From an uncultured Sphingomonadaceae bacterium (GTDB lineage Bacteria; Pseudomonadota; Alphaproteobacteria; Sphingomonadales; Sphingomonadaceae), in assembly GCA_913060895.1 (NCBI GenBank), contig CAJXSN010000001.1, positions 186,001 through 250,000 of the forward strand: a stretch of 64,000 nucleotides of DNA, written 5' to 3'. Made by a program: the position numbers and the translations under genes. Shown in pieces: positions 18,152 to 28,099 of this stretch (position 1 is its first letter; each line of letters begins with the position of its first letter). Under the pieces are notes generated by a model. The model was not told the origin of the DNA, did no database searches, and worked only from the letters and a program-made list of their open reading frames with translations.

Positions 18152-18223
18152 AATTATCTGGACCCATCTATCGGCGATGCGTCCTGAACCTTGCACTAAT
18201 CCCCGGGCATGGAGGAAGAAAAA

Positions 18224-19972
18224 TTACTGATTGTTCTGCCGCCCGAGGAAGCGTGGAATGTTCAGCGAACCACCATCTTCGTCGTCGTCATCATCGTCGT
18301 CATCCTTTGACGAGCCACCGCGTGAAAGGTTGGCCATGCGCTCGAACAGCGTACTGCCCCCCTCGTCCGCCGGTTTCTTTGACGCTGCGGGAGCAGGAGT
18401 TTGCGCTTTGGGGGGAACGGCACCGGCCTGCGCCTCTGCCCCGTCACCGCCGGCAATCAACTGGCGGCGGCGGCCGCTGCGAACAGGCTCGTCCTGACTG
18501 GCAAGCCGGTCGGCATCGAGCAGCAATTCATCGGCAGGCGCTTCAGAACCACCCAGATCCAGCGGCTCGGTATCATCCCCGGAAGCGTTCTGGGACGTCC
18601 CGGCTTTGGTGCCGACATTGTCCCAATCCTCGGCCTCGCCTGAATCGTCTGCCTTGTCGCCGAAGCCGTCATCGCTGTCTGCTCCGAAGACTGCATCGTC
18701 AGCGGGGTCGGTTAAACTGCGTTTATCGGAAGGCGCGTCGTCCTCTTCACCGCGCAGACCCGCGAGTGGATCCACGATGCCATCGACATCGGCGTCCTCT
18801 TCCTCTTCCCCATCGTCGAACGATGTATCGGCCGAAGCAGCGCTCAGGCCCAGACCAGCCATGCCGGATGGCACAGCACTAGCCGGTTTCGCACTTTCAT
18901 CCGCATCCGCTGTGCCATCATCGCTAGGCAGATCGAGGACGGGGCGGCGCGGAGCCTTGCCGGAGCCGAGCGACATCGAGCGATTGCTACCGGCGGAACT
19001 GCCTTCGCTACCCTCGATCCCGGTGGCCACCACCGAAACGCGGATTTTTCCATCGAGATCGGGATTGAATGCCGAACCCCAGATGATGTTCGCTTCCTCG
19101 TCGACCAGTTCGCGGATGTGGTTCGCGGCCTCGTCCACTTCCAGCAGCTTCATATCCTCGCCGCCGATGATGGAGATGATAACACCCTTCGCGCCTGCCA
19201 TCGACACACCGTCGAGCAGCGGATTGGCAATGGCACGTTCGGCAGCTTCCAGAGCGCGGTTCTCGCCGTCACCCTCGCCGGTGCCCATCATCGCCTTGCC
19301 CATTTCCTCCATCACCGATTTCACATCGGCAAAGTCGAGGTTGATAAGGCCCGGCATTACCATCAGATCGGTGATCGAGCGGACACCCTGCTGCAGCACT
19401 TCGTCGGCCAGCTGGAACGCCTGTTTGAAGGTCGTGTCCGCCTTGGCAATCAGGAACAGGTTCTGGTTGGGGATGACGATCAGGGTATCGACATGGCGCT
19501 GCAGTTCCTCGATCCCTGCTTCGGCAGCGCGCATGCGGCGCGTGCCTTCGAACAGGAACGGCTTGGTCACGACGCCCACGGTCAGCACACCCATATTGCG
19601 CGCCGCCTCGGCAATCACGGGCGCAGCACCTGTACCGGTACCGCCGCCCATGCCGGCAGCGATGAAGCACATGTTCACCCCGTCCAGCAGATCTTCGATT
19701 TCCTTGGAGGTTTCTTCCGCCGCAGCCTTGCCCACTTCAGGCCGCGATCCGGCACCCAGCCCGCCGGTGATTTCCGGCCCGAGCTGAACCCGCGCCTCTG
19801 CCGAGGAATTGTTGAGCGCCTGCGCGTCGGTATTGGCGACGACGAATTCGACGCCCTCAATCCCTGCATCGATCATGTTGCCGATGGCGTTTCCGCCTGC
19901 GCCGCCGACACCGATAACGGTGATTTTGGGGCGCAGCTCGTCGGTGGTCGCAGGGCCGATATTGATACTCAT
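18224..19972 (-). CDS. ftsZ: Cell division GTPase FtsZ
   Basis: FtsZ polymerises into the Z ring. The GTPase core spans about residues 15-325: [15 protein letters not shown], the tubulin signature [13 protein letters not shown], and the T7 loop region [12 protein letters not shown] very long acidic, low-complexity linker follows, rich in Asp, Glu, Ser and Ala, to about residue 560. The C-terminal peptide [10 protein letters not shown] would contact FtsA and other partners. At 582 residues it is much longer than the 380-400 of enteric FtsZ but typical of alphaproteobacteria. It is last in the dcw cluster, separated from ftsA by a 145-base gap that may have its own promoter. Confidence 0.97.
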   Translation of the reverse strand: MSINIGPATTDELRPKITVIGVGGAGGNAIGNMIDAGIEGVEFVVANTDAQALNNSSAEARVQLGPEITGGLGAGSRPEVGKAAAEETSKEIEDLLDGVNMCFIAAGMGGGTGTGAAPVIAEAARNMGVLTVGVVTKPFLFEGTRRMRAAEAGIEELQRHVDTLIVIPNQNLFLIAKADTTFKQAFQLADEVLQQGVRSITDLMVMPGLINLDFADVKSVMEEMGKAMMGTGEGDGENRALEAAERAIANPLLDGVSMAGAKGVIISIIGGEDMKLLEVDEAANHIRELVDEEANIIWGSAFNPDLDGKIRVSVVATGIEGSEGSSAGSNRSMSLGSGKAPRRPVLDLPSDDGTADADESAKPASAVPSGMAGLGLSAASADTSFDDGEEEEDADVDGIVDPLAGLRGEEDDAPSDKRSLTDPADDAVFGADSDDGFGDKADDSGEAEDWDNVGTKAGTSQNASGDDTEPLDLGGSEAPADELLLDADRLASQDEPVRSGRRRQLIAGGDGAEAQAGAVPPKAQTPAPAASKKPADEGGSTLFERMANLSRGGSSKDDDDDDDDEDGGSLNIPRFLGRQNNQ

Positions 19973-20117
19973 TTCAAATTTACTCCACGCGCGAAGGGCA
20001 CGTTTTCTTGCTTCAACTCCAGTGTGTCACACAAGCGACATACCCTGCACTGTTTGTCCACGGCTTTTCCACAGCACTGACTACAGCTTCACGATCTTCC
20101 TGTCTCCGCCCGGCAGC
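19973..20117 (-). promoter_or_regulatory. ftsA-ftsZ intergenic region with DnaA-box-like site and palindrome
   Basis: This is the largest gap within the dcw cluster (145 bases). It holds TTTTCCACA at 20065-20073, one mismatch from the TTATCCACA DnaA box, and the palindrome TGTGT-C-ACACA at 20023-20033. A separate ftsZ promoter is plausible. GGAG lies ten bases before the ftsZ ATG. No -35/-10 pair is convincing. Confidence 0.45.
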
Positions 20118-21374
20118 TCAAAAATACTCGCGCGATGCCTTCAGGACCCGTTTTACCAAAGCCATTCCGCCATAGCGGACCGTTTCCTGCACATTGCTTT
20201 CGATAGACCGGATGTCCATCGGATCGCGCGCGGCATAGAGGCACAGGCCCGCCAGAGTGGTGAAACCCGGCGTTGCATGGGCATCGGGCAGACCGCGCAT
20301 ACCGGCCGGTTTGCCGATCCGCACCGGGCGACCAAGAGCCCCTTGCGCAAATTCCGCGATCCCCGCCAGTTCCGCGCCGCCGCCGGTCAGCACAACCTGC
20401 CCGCCCCGCGTGGCGCCGAAATCGAACGATTTGAAAACCCTGTTGATCTCGTCCGTCAGACGGGAAACCTGGCTGGTCACGACGGATACGAGTTCCGCCC
20501 GGCTGATCTTGTCTGCTTCCGGTGCGCCATCGACCTGCGCCACAAGCGGCAGCATCTCGCGGTGGTCGGACGGGCTGGCAATGGCCGAACCGGCCACACA
20601 TTTCAGCCGCTCTGCCTGAAACCGCCGGATACCGAAATCACCGGCAATGGCATCGGTGATATCGCCCGATCCGAAGGGTATGGAATGCAGCGCACGCAGC
20701 ATACCGTTTTCGAAAATCGAAACATTGGTGATTTCGCTGCCAATCTCGACAACTGCGGTACCCAGCTCCCGTTCTTCAGGGCTGAGGCAGGCTTCCGCGC
20801 AGGCGATCGGCGCGGCTACAACCGCTTCGACCGACAAATGCGCGCCCTCGACCGCATCGCGCAAATTCTTCACCGGAGCCCCATCGGCGAGCATGACGTG
20901 AATATCCACGCCCAGCCGTTCTGCATGCAGGCCCTTCGGGTCAACCGCACCATGCGCGCCGTCCAGCGTGTATTGCGCAGGCTGGGCATGCAGCACCATT
21001 TTACCGTCGGGCTGGATGGTGTCTCTGGCAGAAAGCAGCAAATGCTGAATATCCTCGCCTTCGATCCGGCGTCCTCCAACGGGCACTTCCACCTGACTGA
21101 CCCTGTTGGCCAGGCCTGCGCCCGAACATCCGACCCAAACACTGGCAATGCCGGTTCCGGCGCTTTTCTCGGCCCGTTCCACCACATCGCGGATGGCGTA
21201 GGTGGCCGCAGCCATATCCACGATATAGCCGCCCCGCACACCCTGGCTGGCGCGGTGGCCGGAGCCAAGCACGATAAGCTCCCCGGATTCCGACTGGCCG
21301 AGAATCATTGCCGAAATGCGGAATGATCCGATGTTCACTGCGCCAAATACGCGGGAAATACGCGGAAGCCCCAT
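20118..21374 (-). CDS. ftsA: Cell division actin-like protein FtsA
   Basis: FtsA anchors FtsZ to the inner membrane and recruits late division proteins. The 418-residue protein has the actin-like ATPase fold: FGAVNIGSFRISAMI at the start, the SHS2/1C insertion, ELGTAVVEIGSEITNVSIF and VVLTGGGAELAGIAEFAQ. The C-terminus VLKASREYF could form the membrane-targeting amphipathic helix. The start overlaps the ftsQ stop by one base (TGATG). Confidence 0.96.
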   Translation of the reverse strand: MGLPRISRVFGAVNIGSFRISAMILGQSESGELIVLGSGHRASQGVRGGYIVDMAAATYAIRDVVERAEKSAGTGIASVWVGCSGAGLANRVSQVEVPVGGRRIEGEDIQHLLLSARDTIQPDGKMVLHAQPAQYTLDGAHGAVDPKGLHAERLGVDIHVMLADGAPVKNLRDAVEGAHLSVEAVVAAPIACAEACLSPEERELGTAVVEIGSEITNVSIFENGMLRALHSIPFGSGDITDAIAGDFGIRRFQAERLKCVAGSAIASPSDHREMLPLVAQVDGAPEADKISRAELVSVVTSQVSRLTDEINRVFKSFDFGATRGGQVVLTGGGAELAGIAEFAQGALGRPVRIGKPAGMRGLPDAHATPGFTTLAGLCLYAARDPMDIRSIESNVQETVRYGGMALVKRVLKASREYF

Positions 21375-22279
21375 CAGTTGACGCTCCCTTCACCCAGAAC
21401 CCGCGCAGCGCGGCCCGGCACACGCATATAAATGCGTTCCGGTGCCCGCATATCGAAGGTTGCAACCTTGCCGCCCAGCAGGCGGTTCTGCCCGTCCAGC
21501 CTTGCGAACTGGATCAGCGCAGTGGCAGCGTCTTTTTCCCCCTGCGGCAGGGCAAGCACCTGATCGGTGGTGAACGTCAGGTTCCAGCGGCGATTGCCGA
21601 CCCATTCGGCATGCGCCACCTTGCTGCGCAGGGCAGGCGCGGTTTCCAGCAGCGTTCCCAAATTTGCCACCTGTTTGGCAGCGCCCGGCCCTTCTACCGC
21701 CAGCATTCCTTTTGCATTCTCGGCTGTGATCGGCTCCAGCTCTTCACCGGTGGCGTCGATCAGAACCAGATGATCGGGTTTGCGCAGCACGGCATGCGGC
21801 GTACGCTCGACCACGTCGATGGACAGCACATCGGGCAACTGGCGCGACACGCGGGCATCCTGCACCCAGGGCAAAGCGACCAGCTCTGCGCGCAGTTCGT
21901 CCAGATCGACCAGCGGCATGGGCCGGTCCCGCTGGGCCAGTGCCCGCTCGTATATCTTCAGTTCGTTCATCCGCTCTACGCCCGTAACGCGCACCCGGCG
22001 CACTTCGAACCCGGCATCGCTGGCCAGCTTGGCAACCTCGTTCTGTGCCAGGGCAGGCACGCCTGCCAGACTGGCAATAAACCATGCGAGCGCAGCTGCC
22101 CCGCCGATAATGATGGTGAGGAATATCCGGTGCAGCTGATCTTCATCGAATGGCAACAGGGCCAGCGCGCGGTTCAGCCCGCCTTGCGTGCGGGTTCGCG
22201 CAGTGCGGGCCTTGGTCGCACGGGACTTGGCCGCAGCCGAACGGCGCACACCTGTCGTCTTGCGTTTAACCGTTCCCAT
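21374..22279 (-). CDS. ftsQ: Cell division protein FtsQ
   Basis: FtsQ is a bitopic membrane protein that bridges early and late divisome proteins. From ATG 22279 it has 301 residues. A basic cytoplasmic tail of about 55 residues (VKRKTTGVRRSAAAKSRATKA) precedes one membrane helix around FLTIIIGGAAALAWFIAS. The periplasmic POTRA domain follows (FEVRRVRVTGVERMNELKIY), then the FtsQ beta domain. The ORF track start lies inside ddl and gives 14 extra residues. ATG 22279 overlaps the ddl end by 14 bases, in keeping with the compact operon. Confidence 0.94.
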   Translation of the reverse strand: MGTVKRKTTGVRRSAAAKSRATKARTARTRTQGGLNRALALLPFDEDQLHRIFLTIIIGGAAALAWFIASLAGVPALAQNEVAKLASDAGFEVRRVRVTGVERMNELKIYERALAQRDRPMPLVDLDELRAELVALPWVQDARVSRQLPDVLSIDVVERTPHAVLRKPDHLVLIDATGEELEPITAENAKGMLAVEGPGAAKQVANLGTLLETAPALRSKVAHAEWVGNRRWNLTFTTDQVLALPQGEKDAATALIQFARLDGQNRLLGGKVATFDMRAPERIYMRVPGRAARVLGEGSVN

Positions 22280-23240
22280 TGCCGCCCCCTGCTTTCTTCT
22301 GCGCAAAATGGTCCAGCGCATCTTTCACAATTGCTTCGACCAGATCTTCGTAACTCATACCCGCAAACCGCGCCTGTTCCGGCACCAGGCTGAGCGGTGT
22401 CATGCCCGGCTGGGTGTTGGTTTCCAGCACGAACAAGCCGTCTTCACCCTGTTCGTCATCCCAGCGGTAATCCGTACGGCTGGTGCCCCGGCACCCCAGT
22501 ACCCGGTGCGCTTCCAGGGCATACCGTTTGCACAGCGCCGTAATGGTATCGGGAATGTCTGCCGGGCAGATGTGGTCCGTCATCCCGTCCGTATATTTTG
22601 CGTCGAAATCGTAGAACCCGCTTTTGGGGACCAGTTCCGTCACCGCCAGTGCCTGTCCACCGACAACCGCCGTGGTCAGCTCGCGCCCGCGAATGAAGGG
22701 CTCTGCCAGCAGAGACTCGAATTCCTGCCACGGGCCTTCTGCATCGCGGCGGATGGGGTTGCCGTAATCGCTCTGGTCGGTGACGATGGCGACCCCTACG
22801 GAGGAGCCTTCGTTGACCGGTTTGAGCACATAGGGGCGGGCCAGCGGGTCTTTCTCGAACAGCTCTGCCGACGGAACGATCCGTCCGCCGGGCATGGGAA
22901 TGCCGTGCGGGACCAGCGCCTGCTTCGTCAGTTCCTTGTCGATGGCAATTACCGACGTGGCGAGGCCCGAATGCGTGTACGGTACGCCCATCAGATCCAG
23001 CATCCCCTGCACCGTGCCATCTTCCCCCGGCACGCCGTGCAGCGCGTTGAACACCACATCGGGTGCAGCATCGGCAATGCGCGCCGCGACCTGCCGGTCC
23101 ATATCGATGCGCGTGACCCGGTGGCCGCGCGCCTCCAGCGCGTCGGCAACGCCGTTGCCGGACATCAGCGAAACGGGCCGTTCATTCGCCCAGCCGCCCA
23201 TCAGGACAGCGACGTGGAGTTTGGAACCGAGCACGCTCAT
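22266..23240 (-). CDS. ddl: D-alanine--D-alanine ligase
   Basis: Ddl makes the D-Ala-D-Ala dipeptide for peptidoglycan. The 324-residue ATP-grasp enzyme begins HVAVLMGGWANERPVSLMSG and contains FNALHGVPGEDGTVQGMLDLMGVPYTHSG, VLKPVNEGSSVGV, and FVLETNTQPGMTPLSLVPEQA. Start ATG 23240 overlaps the murB stop (ATGA). The nine extra residues in the ORF track are murB sequence read in another frame. Confidence 0.96.
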   Translation of the reverse strand: MSVLGSKLHVAVLMGGWANERPVSLMSGNGVADALEARGHRVTRIDMDRQVAARIADAAPDVVFNALHGVPGEDGTVQGMLDLMGVPYTHSGLATSVIAIDKELTKQALVPHGIPMPGGRIVPSAELFEKDPLARPYVLKPVNEGSSVGVAIVTDQSDYGNPIRRDAEGPWQEFESLLAEPFIRGRELTTAVVGGQALAVTELVPKSGFYDFDAKYTDGMTDHICPADIPDTITALCKRYALEAHRVLGCRGTSRTDYRWDDEQGEDGLFVLETNTQPGMTPLSLVPEQARFAGMSYEDLVEAIVKDALDHFAQKKAGGGNGNG

Positions 23241-24211
23241 GGCCGCCCCACCCGCTTGATTTCCCATTCCAGCTGGACACCCGAATTCTGGTAAACGCGG
23301 GCGCGGACTTCTTCGCCCAGCCCTTCAATATCGGCGCTGGTTGCGCCGCCTGTATTGATCATGAAATTGGTATGTTTCTCACTCACCTGAGCGCCGCCCA
23401 GGGTCAGGCCGCGGCAACCGGCCGCATCGACCAGTTCCCACGCCTTATGGCCGTCAGGGTTTTTGAAGGTGGAGCCGCCCGTCTTGCTGCGGATCGGCTG
23501 CGAGTTCTCGCGCGCTTCGGCAATCCGGTCCATCTCAGCGCCAATCGCTTCGGGATCGCCAGCCTCGCCCTGAAAGCGGGCGGATACCACCACGCCTCTC
23601 TCCGGCAAGGCGGAATGGCGATAGGTGTATTCCAGATCCCCGGCGGGCAGAGTAATCAATTCGCCGCCCGGCATGATAACGTCGCAATCGATCAGGACGT
23701 CGGCGGTTTCATTACCATAGGCCCCACCATTCATCCGCACGAAGCCGCCCACCGTGCCGGGAATGCCGCGCAGGAATTCCAGCCCTGCGACACCGGCATC
23801 GCGCGCTGTGGAGGACACCAGAATGCCATGCGCCCCGCCGCCGCACATGACGACATGATCCGCGCCCACGGCAACATCGGCAAAGGGTTTGCCCAGACGG
23901 ATGACCACCCCGGGCACCCCGCCATCGCGAATGATGAGGTTGGAGCCAAGGCCCAGTGCCATCACCGGCATCGCGCCCGCCAACTGGTCGATAAACAGTT
24001 TCAGATCGGCGCGGTCCGCAGGTTCGAACAGCCAGTCGGCATTGCCGCCGCTTTTGAACCAGACCAGCTTTGCCAGCGGCGCATTTTTCGTCAGCGCACC
24101 GCGAATGCCGGCCATCGGTACGGGCGCATCCAGTGCGCCTTCGACACCGGCATCGGGTGCCTGACCGGTATCGTGCATGGCCCAATCGTCCGGCTGGTTG
24201 GCGGACATCAT
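23237..24211 (-). CDS. murB: UDP-N-acetylenolpyruvoylglucosamine reductase
   Basis: MurB reduces the enolpyruvyl group to form UDP-MurNAc, using FAD and NADPH. The 324-residue protein has the FAD-binding fold ([43 protein letters not shown]), the [18 protein letters not shown] segment, and [37 protein letters not shown] near the end is also typical. ATG 24211 overlaps the murC stop (ATGA); a second ATG follows immediately and could also serve. Confidence 0.96.
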   Translation of the reverse strand: MMSANQPDDWAMHDTGQAPDAGVEGALDAPVPMAGIRGALTKNAPLAKLVWFKSGGNADWLFEPADRADLKLFIDQLAGAMPVMALGLGSNLIIRDGGVPGVVIRLGKPFADVAVGADHVVMCGGGAHGILVSSTARDAGVAGLEFLRGIPGTVGGFVRMNGGAYGNETADVLIDCDVIMPGGELITLPAGDLEYTYRHSALPERGVVVSARFQGEAGDPEAIGAEMDRIAEARENSQPIRSKTGGSTFKNPDGHKAWELVDAAGCRGLTLGGAQVSEKHTNFMINTGGATSADIEGLGEEVRARVYQNSGVQLEWEIKRVGRP

Positions 24212-25638
24212 GATTTGAGGTCCCGCTCGATCTGGGCGGGCAATTCGGCGGCCCACCGGGTGATATCACCCGCGCCCAGGCACACCACGATATCCCCTGC
24301 ACTGATGGTATCGGCCAAAATCGCAGACAGGGCCTGCTGGTCCTCTACGGTGGAGGCATTACGGTGCCCGCGCGAGGCCATTCCCGCCACCAGCGAAACG
24401 CTGCTCACACCATCCACCGGATCCTCTCCCGCCGCATAGACGGGGGTGACATAGACTGTGTCCGCTTCGTTGAAGCAGCTCTGGAAATCATCCATCAGAT
24501 CGCCAAGGCGCGAATAACGGTGCGGCTGCATCACGGCGATCACGCGGCCACCGCTGGCCCCTGCGCTTTCGCGCGCTGCGCTGAGCACGGCGGTAATTTC
24601 TACAGGGTGGTGGGCGTAATCGTCAATGATCCGCACCGTGCCGCCATCGACAGTGATTTCGCCTGTCTTCGTGAAGCGGCGACGCACACCGCCAAACGCG
24701 CCGAAGCCGTCGCGGATCACCTCGTCGGGGCAGCCCATTTCGATCGACACGGCAATCGCGGCCAGCGCGTTCTGGACATTGTGCCGGCCCGGCATGGGCA
24801 AGCGCACGCCTTCGATCCGGCGGTCTTCCTCTCCGCGCTGGCGAACGATGACATCGAAGGTGTTGCCGCCCTCGTCGGGCAGAATATTCACGCCGCAAAT
24901 ATCGGCCTGGAGAGAGAAGCCATAGGTCAGCACGCGCCGGTCGCGCACCTGCCCGATCACGGCCTGAACCTCGGGATGGTCGATGCACAGGATCGCCGCA
25001 CCGTAGAACGGCACATTGTGGATGAATTCCACAAATGCGCGCTTCACCCCGTCGAAATCGCCGTAATGGTCCAGATGCTCGGGATCGATATTGGTGACCA
25101 CTGCGATGGTCCCGTCCAATCGCAGGAAGCTGCCGTCGCTCTCGTCGGCTTCCACCACCATCCAGTCGGAATCGCCCAGACGCGCGTTGGAGCCATATTG
25201 TTCGATGATCCCGCCATTGATGACGGTGGGATCGATCCCGCCCTTGTCGAGCACTGCGGCAATCATGCTGGTCGTTGTCGTCTTGCCGTGCGTACCGGCC
25301 ACCGCAACGGTGCTTTTCAAACGCATCAGCTCGGCGAGCATTTCTGCCCGGCGCACCACCGGCGTGCGGTTGTCCAGCGCAGCGGCGACTTCGGGGTTGG
25401 TCCGGCGCACGGCGGTGGAGATGACGACAACGCCCGCCCCTTCCACATTCTCGCGCTCGTGGCCGATTTTCACCGCAATGCCCCGTTCGCGCAGGCGCTC
25501 CACCGTGGGGCTTTCGCTCAGATCACTGCCCTGAACGGTGTAGCCCAGGTTGTGCATCACTTCGGCAATGCCGGACATGCCGATCCCGCCGATGCCGACG
25601 AAGTGAACCACACCTATATCTGTCGGAGCGGCGCGCAT
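24208..25638 (-). CDS. murC: UDP-N-acetylmuramate--L-alanine ligase
   Basis: MurC adds L-Ala, the first residue of the stem peptide. The 476-residue ligase has the N-terminal [18 protein letters not shown] nucleotide fold, the ATP loop [19 protein letters not shown], the [12 protein letters not shown] segment, [11 protein letters not shown] and a C-terminal domain. The 653-residue ORF track entry is extended by 177 residues of murG DNA read out of frame. The true ATG (25638) shares one base with the murG stop (TGATG). Confidence 0.97.
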   Translation of the reverse strand: MRAAPTDIGVVHFVGIGGIGMSGIAEVMHNLGYTVQGSDLSESPTVERLRERGIAVKIGHERENVEGAGVVVISTAVRRTNPEVAAALDNRTPVVRRAEMLAELMRLKSTVAVAGTHGKTTTTSMIAAVLDKGGIDPTVINGGIIEQYGSNARLGDSDWMVVEADESDGSFLRLDGTIAVVTNIDPEHLDHYGDFDGVKRAFVEFIHNVPFYGAAILCIDHPEVQAVIGQVRDRRVLTYGFSLQADICGVNILPDEGGNTFDVIVRQRGEEDRRIEGVRLPMPGRHNVQNALAAIAVSIEMGCPDEVIRDGFGAFGGVRRRFTKTGEITVDGGTVRIIDDYAHHPVEITAVLSAARESAGASGGRVIAVMQPHRYSRLGDLMDDFQSCFNEADTVYVTPVYAAGEDPVDGVSSVSLVAGMASRGHRNASTVEDQQALSAILADTISAGDIVVCLGAGDITRWAAELPAQIERDLKS

Positions 25639-26876
25639 CAGGTGTCGCTGCCCCGCGCACGGCCGGTTGCAGAGGCGGGCCGCGCCTTCGCTGGCTGGCT
25701 GGCCCCGCGCGCGTTGTTCGCGCCCACCTTGATAACATCCATCATTTCCGCCCCGCCGAAACTTTCCATCAGATCGGCAAGGTCTTCCACCGCGCGCGGC
25801 CGCCCGCAATTCCAGGCCGCATGGGCGGCATTGGCCAGAGTGTCCGGACGCTGGCCCAGCACCTGCACCTGCTTGGCCAGTTCCTTGGCGGTGAACTTGT
25901 CCTCGCGGATCATGCGGGCGCCGCCGCTCTGGACCATTTCGCGCGTATTCGCTGCCTGATGATCGTCGGTCGCAATCGCCAGCGGGACCAGAATGGCAGG
26001 CCGTCCTACCGCCGTCAGTTCGGCGATGGTGGAGGCTCCGGCGCGCCCGATAAAGATATGCGCGCCGGACAGGCGCGTGGCCATATCCTCGAAATATGTG
26101 CCCAGCTCTGCCGGGATGCCGTGATTGCGGTAGCGTTCGCGCACCGCGTCCAGATCTTCGGGGCGGCATTGCTGCGTAATCTGCAAACGCTGGCGCAGCG
26201 CGGGCGGCAACATGGCCAGCCCGTCGGGTACAACCTCGCTCAAAATTCGCGCGCCCTGGCTGCCGCCAGTGACCAGCACTTTCAGCAGGCCGTCCTCGCT
26301 CGGCGCGGCGAAATCCTCTTCCCGCAAGGCGCGCACTTTGGGGCGCACGGGATTGCCGACCAGATGGACCTTGCCCGCATATTTGTCCGCAAGCCGCTTC
26401 ACATCGGGATAGGCGGTGGCAATCGCCTGCACCCGTCCGGCCAGCATCCGGTTGACCCGGCCCAGTACAGCGTTCTGTTCATGCACGAGGCTGGGAATTT
26501 CCGCCGATGTCGCGGCCAGCAGCGCAGGTGCAGCCGGATAACCGCCAAAGCCGATCACCGCGCTGGGCTGAAAACTTTCAAACAGGCGCAGCGCCATGCG
26601 CCGCCCTTCCATCAAAGCCTTGATCGCAGCGGGCCAGCGCAACGGGTTCTTGCCAAACCGCCCGGCGGGAATGACATGGGCCGGCAGAAAATCGGGCTTG
26701 CCCGGTATCTGCGCACCGCGCGCATCGGTCATCAGCGCAACATGGTGTCCACGCCGCTCAAGCTCTGTCGCAAGGGCAAAGGCCGGCAGCATATGGCCGC
26801 CGGTCCCGCCAGCAGCCAGAACATAATGCCGACTGGCGCCTGCCCGGGCTTTCGTATCGTGCGCGGCGGATGTCAT
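25638..26876 (-). CDS. murG: UDP-GlcNAc--undecaprenyl-PP-MurNAc-pentapeptide GlcNAc transferase
   Basis: MurG converts lipid I to lipid II on the inner membrane face. The protein has 412 residues with two Rossmann-like GT-B domains: [18 protein letters not shown] at the start, [48 protein letters not shown], and [23 protein letters not shown]. It carries about 17 extra residues before the first strand and a C-terminal extension of about 30. Start ATG 26876 overlaps the ftsW stop (ATGA); the longer ORF is ftsW read in another frame. Confidence 0.97.
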   Translation of the reverse strand: MTSAAHDTKARAGASRHYVLAAGGTGGHMLPAFALATELERRGHHVALMTDARGAQIPGKPDFLPAHVIPAGRFGKNPLRWPAAIKALMEGRRMALRLFESFQPSAVIGFGGYPAAPALLAATSAEIPSLVHEQNAVLGRVNRMLAGRVQAIATAYPDVKRLADKYAGKVHLVGNPVRPKVRALREEDFAAPSEDGLLKVLVTGGSQGARILSEVVPDGLAMLPPALRQRLQITQQCRPEDLDAVRERYRNHGIPAELGTYFEDMATRLSGAHIFIGRAGASTIAELTAVGRPAILVPLAIATDDHQAANTREMVQSGGARMIREDKFTAKELAKQVQVLGQRPDTLANAAHAAWNCGRPRAVEDLADLMESFGGAEMMDVIKVGANNARGASQPAKARPASATGRARGSDT

Positions 26877-28099
26877 CGTACAGATTCCTTGTTGGCCAAG
26901 CGGTTCGCAAGACCCGGCGTCTCCCGGGTCAGGAAGGGGTTGCGCCGCGTCATCGCCAGCAGCAGCCCGACCGTCAGACATACGGCGATGGTGGACGAAC
27001 CGCCATAGCTCACCAGAGGCAACGTCATACCTTTCGACGGGAAAAGCTGCAGATTGACCAGAATGTTGATGAACGCCTGCCCCCCGATCTGTGCGGTCAG
27101 CCCCGCTGCGGCGAGCAGGGCGAACAGGTCTTCCTCGTCCGCCAGCCGCACCAGAGCGCGGCCGACGATCGCCAGGAACAGGATCACGATCAAAGCGCAC
27201 CAGATCAGGCCGAATTCCTCGCCAATGACGGAAAAGATGTAATCCGTATGCGCCTCTGGCAGGGTCATCTTGCGTTCGCCAAGCCAGAAACCTGCGCCGA
27301 ACCATCCGCCCGACAGCAGCGTGCGCTGGGCCAGATCGACATGATCGAACGCCGTGCCGCCGCCAAAAAACGCATCGATCCGCGTGCGGGCATTGCCATA
27401 GAAGAAATACGCTGTCGCCAAGAGAGCCACACTGGCCAGCACCAGCGCGGCGATCTTCTTGAACGACACGCCCGACAGCGTCACCAGCACAAACCAAACG
27501 CCGCCAAACAGGATGGTCGCCCCCAGATTGGGCTGGAGCATCAGCAGCAGCCCGACAAAGGCGGCGATACCCGACACCACTGCCAATACCGGCAGGCCGG
27601 GATCGCGCAGCCGCCAGCTGAGCACCCATGCCAGCAAAATCGCAAAGCCCGGTTTGAGAAATTCCGAAGGCTGGAACCCGATACCGAAACGCAGCCAGCG
27701 CCGTGCCCCGTTCACTTCATGGCCGATCAACGGGACCAGCATCAACGCGCCGATCATCGCAACCGCCAGCAGGACACCGATCCGCCGGGCGTTCTCGCGC
27801 GACAGCAGGGACGCACCGATCAGCACCGCCAGCCCCATGATTTCCCAGCGGATATGCGCCCAGAAAAAATAGAGGTCGGGCAATGTGACTTCGCTGGTCG
27901 ACAACCGCCGTGCAGTGGAAGGCGAAGCCGCAGCAACAGCCGCCGCCCCGATTGCCATCAGGGCAAGGACGAGGAACAGCAGCACCCGGTCCACCTCGCG
28001 CCACCATATCTTCATGTCTGATGTGCGCGATCCGCCAAACGGGTCCGGGCTGCCAACGGGCCGCGCCGCGACGGGCGTAGTGCGTATCGAACTTGTCAC
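26873..28099 (-). CDS. ftsW: Peptidoglycan polymerase FtsW (SEDS family)
   Basis: FtsW polymerises septal glycan with FtsI. The 408-residue membrane protein has about ten hydrophobic helices, with the SEDS features NGARRWLRFGIGFQPSEFLKPGFAI, FIFS...EEFGLIW around DYIFSVIGEEFGLI, and GMTLPLVSYGGSSTIAVC. About 30 cytoplasmic residues precede the first helix. The start codon is GTG, overlapping the murD stop as GTGA. Confidence 0.95.
   Translation of the reverse strand: MTSSIRTTPVAARPVGSPDPFGGSRTSDMKIWWREVDRVLLFLVLALMAIGAAAVAAASPSTARRLSTSEVTLPDLYFFWAHIRWEIMGLAVLIGASLLSRENARRIGVLLAVAMIGALMLVPLIGHEVNGARRWLRFGIGFQPSEFLKPGFAILLAWVLSWRLRDPGLPVLAVVSGIAAFVGLLLMLQPNLGATILFGGVWFVLVTLSGVSFKKIAALVLASVALLATAYFFYGNARTRIDAFFGGGTAFDHVDLAQRTLLSGGWFGAGFWLGERKMTLPEAHTDYIFSVIGEEFGLIWCALIVILFLAIVGRALVRLADEEDLFALLAAAGLTAQIGGQAFINILVNLQLFPSKGMTLPLVSYGGSSTIAVCLTVGLLLAMTRRNPFLTRETPGLANRLANKESVR

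Noticed and set aside
18606-19787. 393-residue ORF antisense to ftsZ
   Set aside because: It is a Ser/Pro-rich shadow of ftsZ on the opposite strand, with no family features; ftsZ is certain.
24364-25959. 531-residue ORF antisense to murC/murG
   Set aside because: His/Arg/Ala-rich shadow created by high GC; no recognisable motif, and it lies entirely over confirmed mur genes.
25641-26169. N-terminal 177 residues of the murC ORF-track entry
   Set aside because: murG coding sequence read in another frame; the true murC ATG shares a base with the murG stop.
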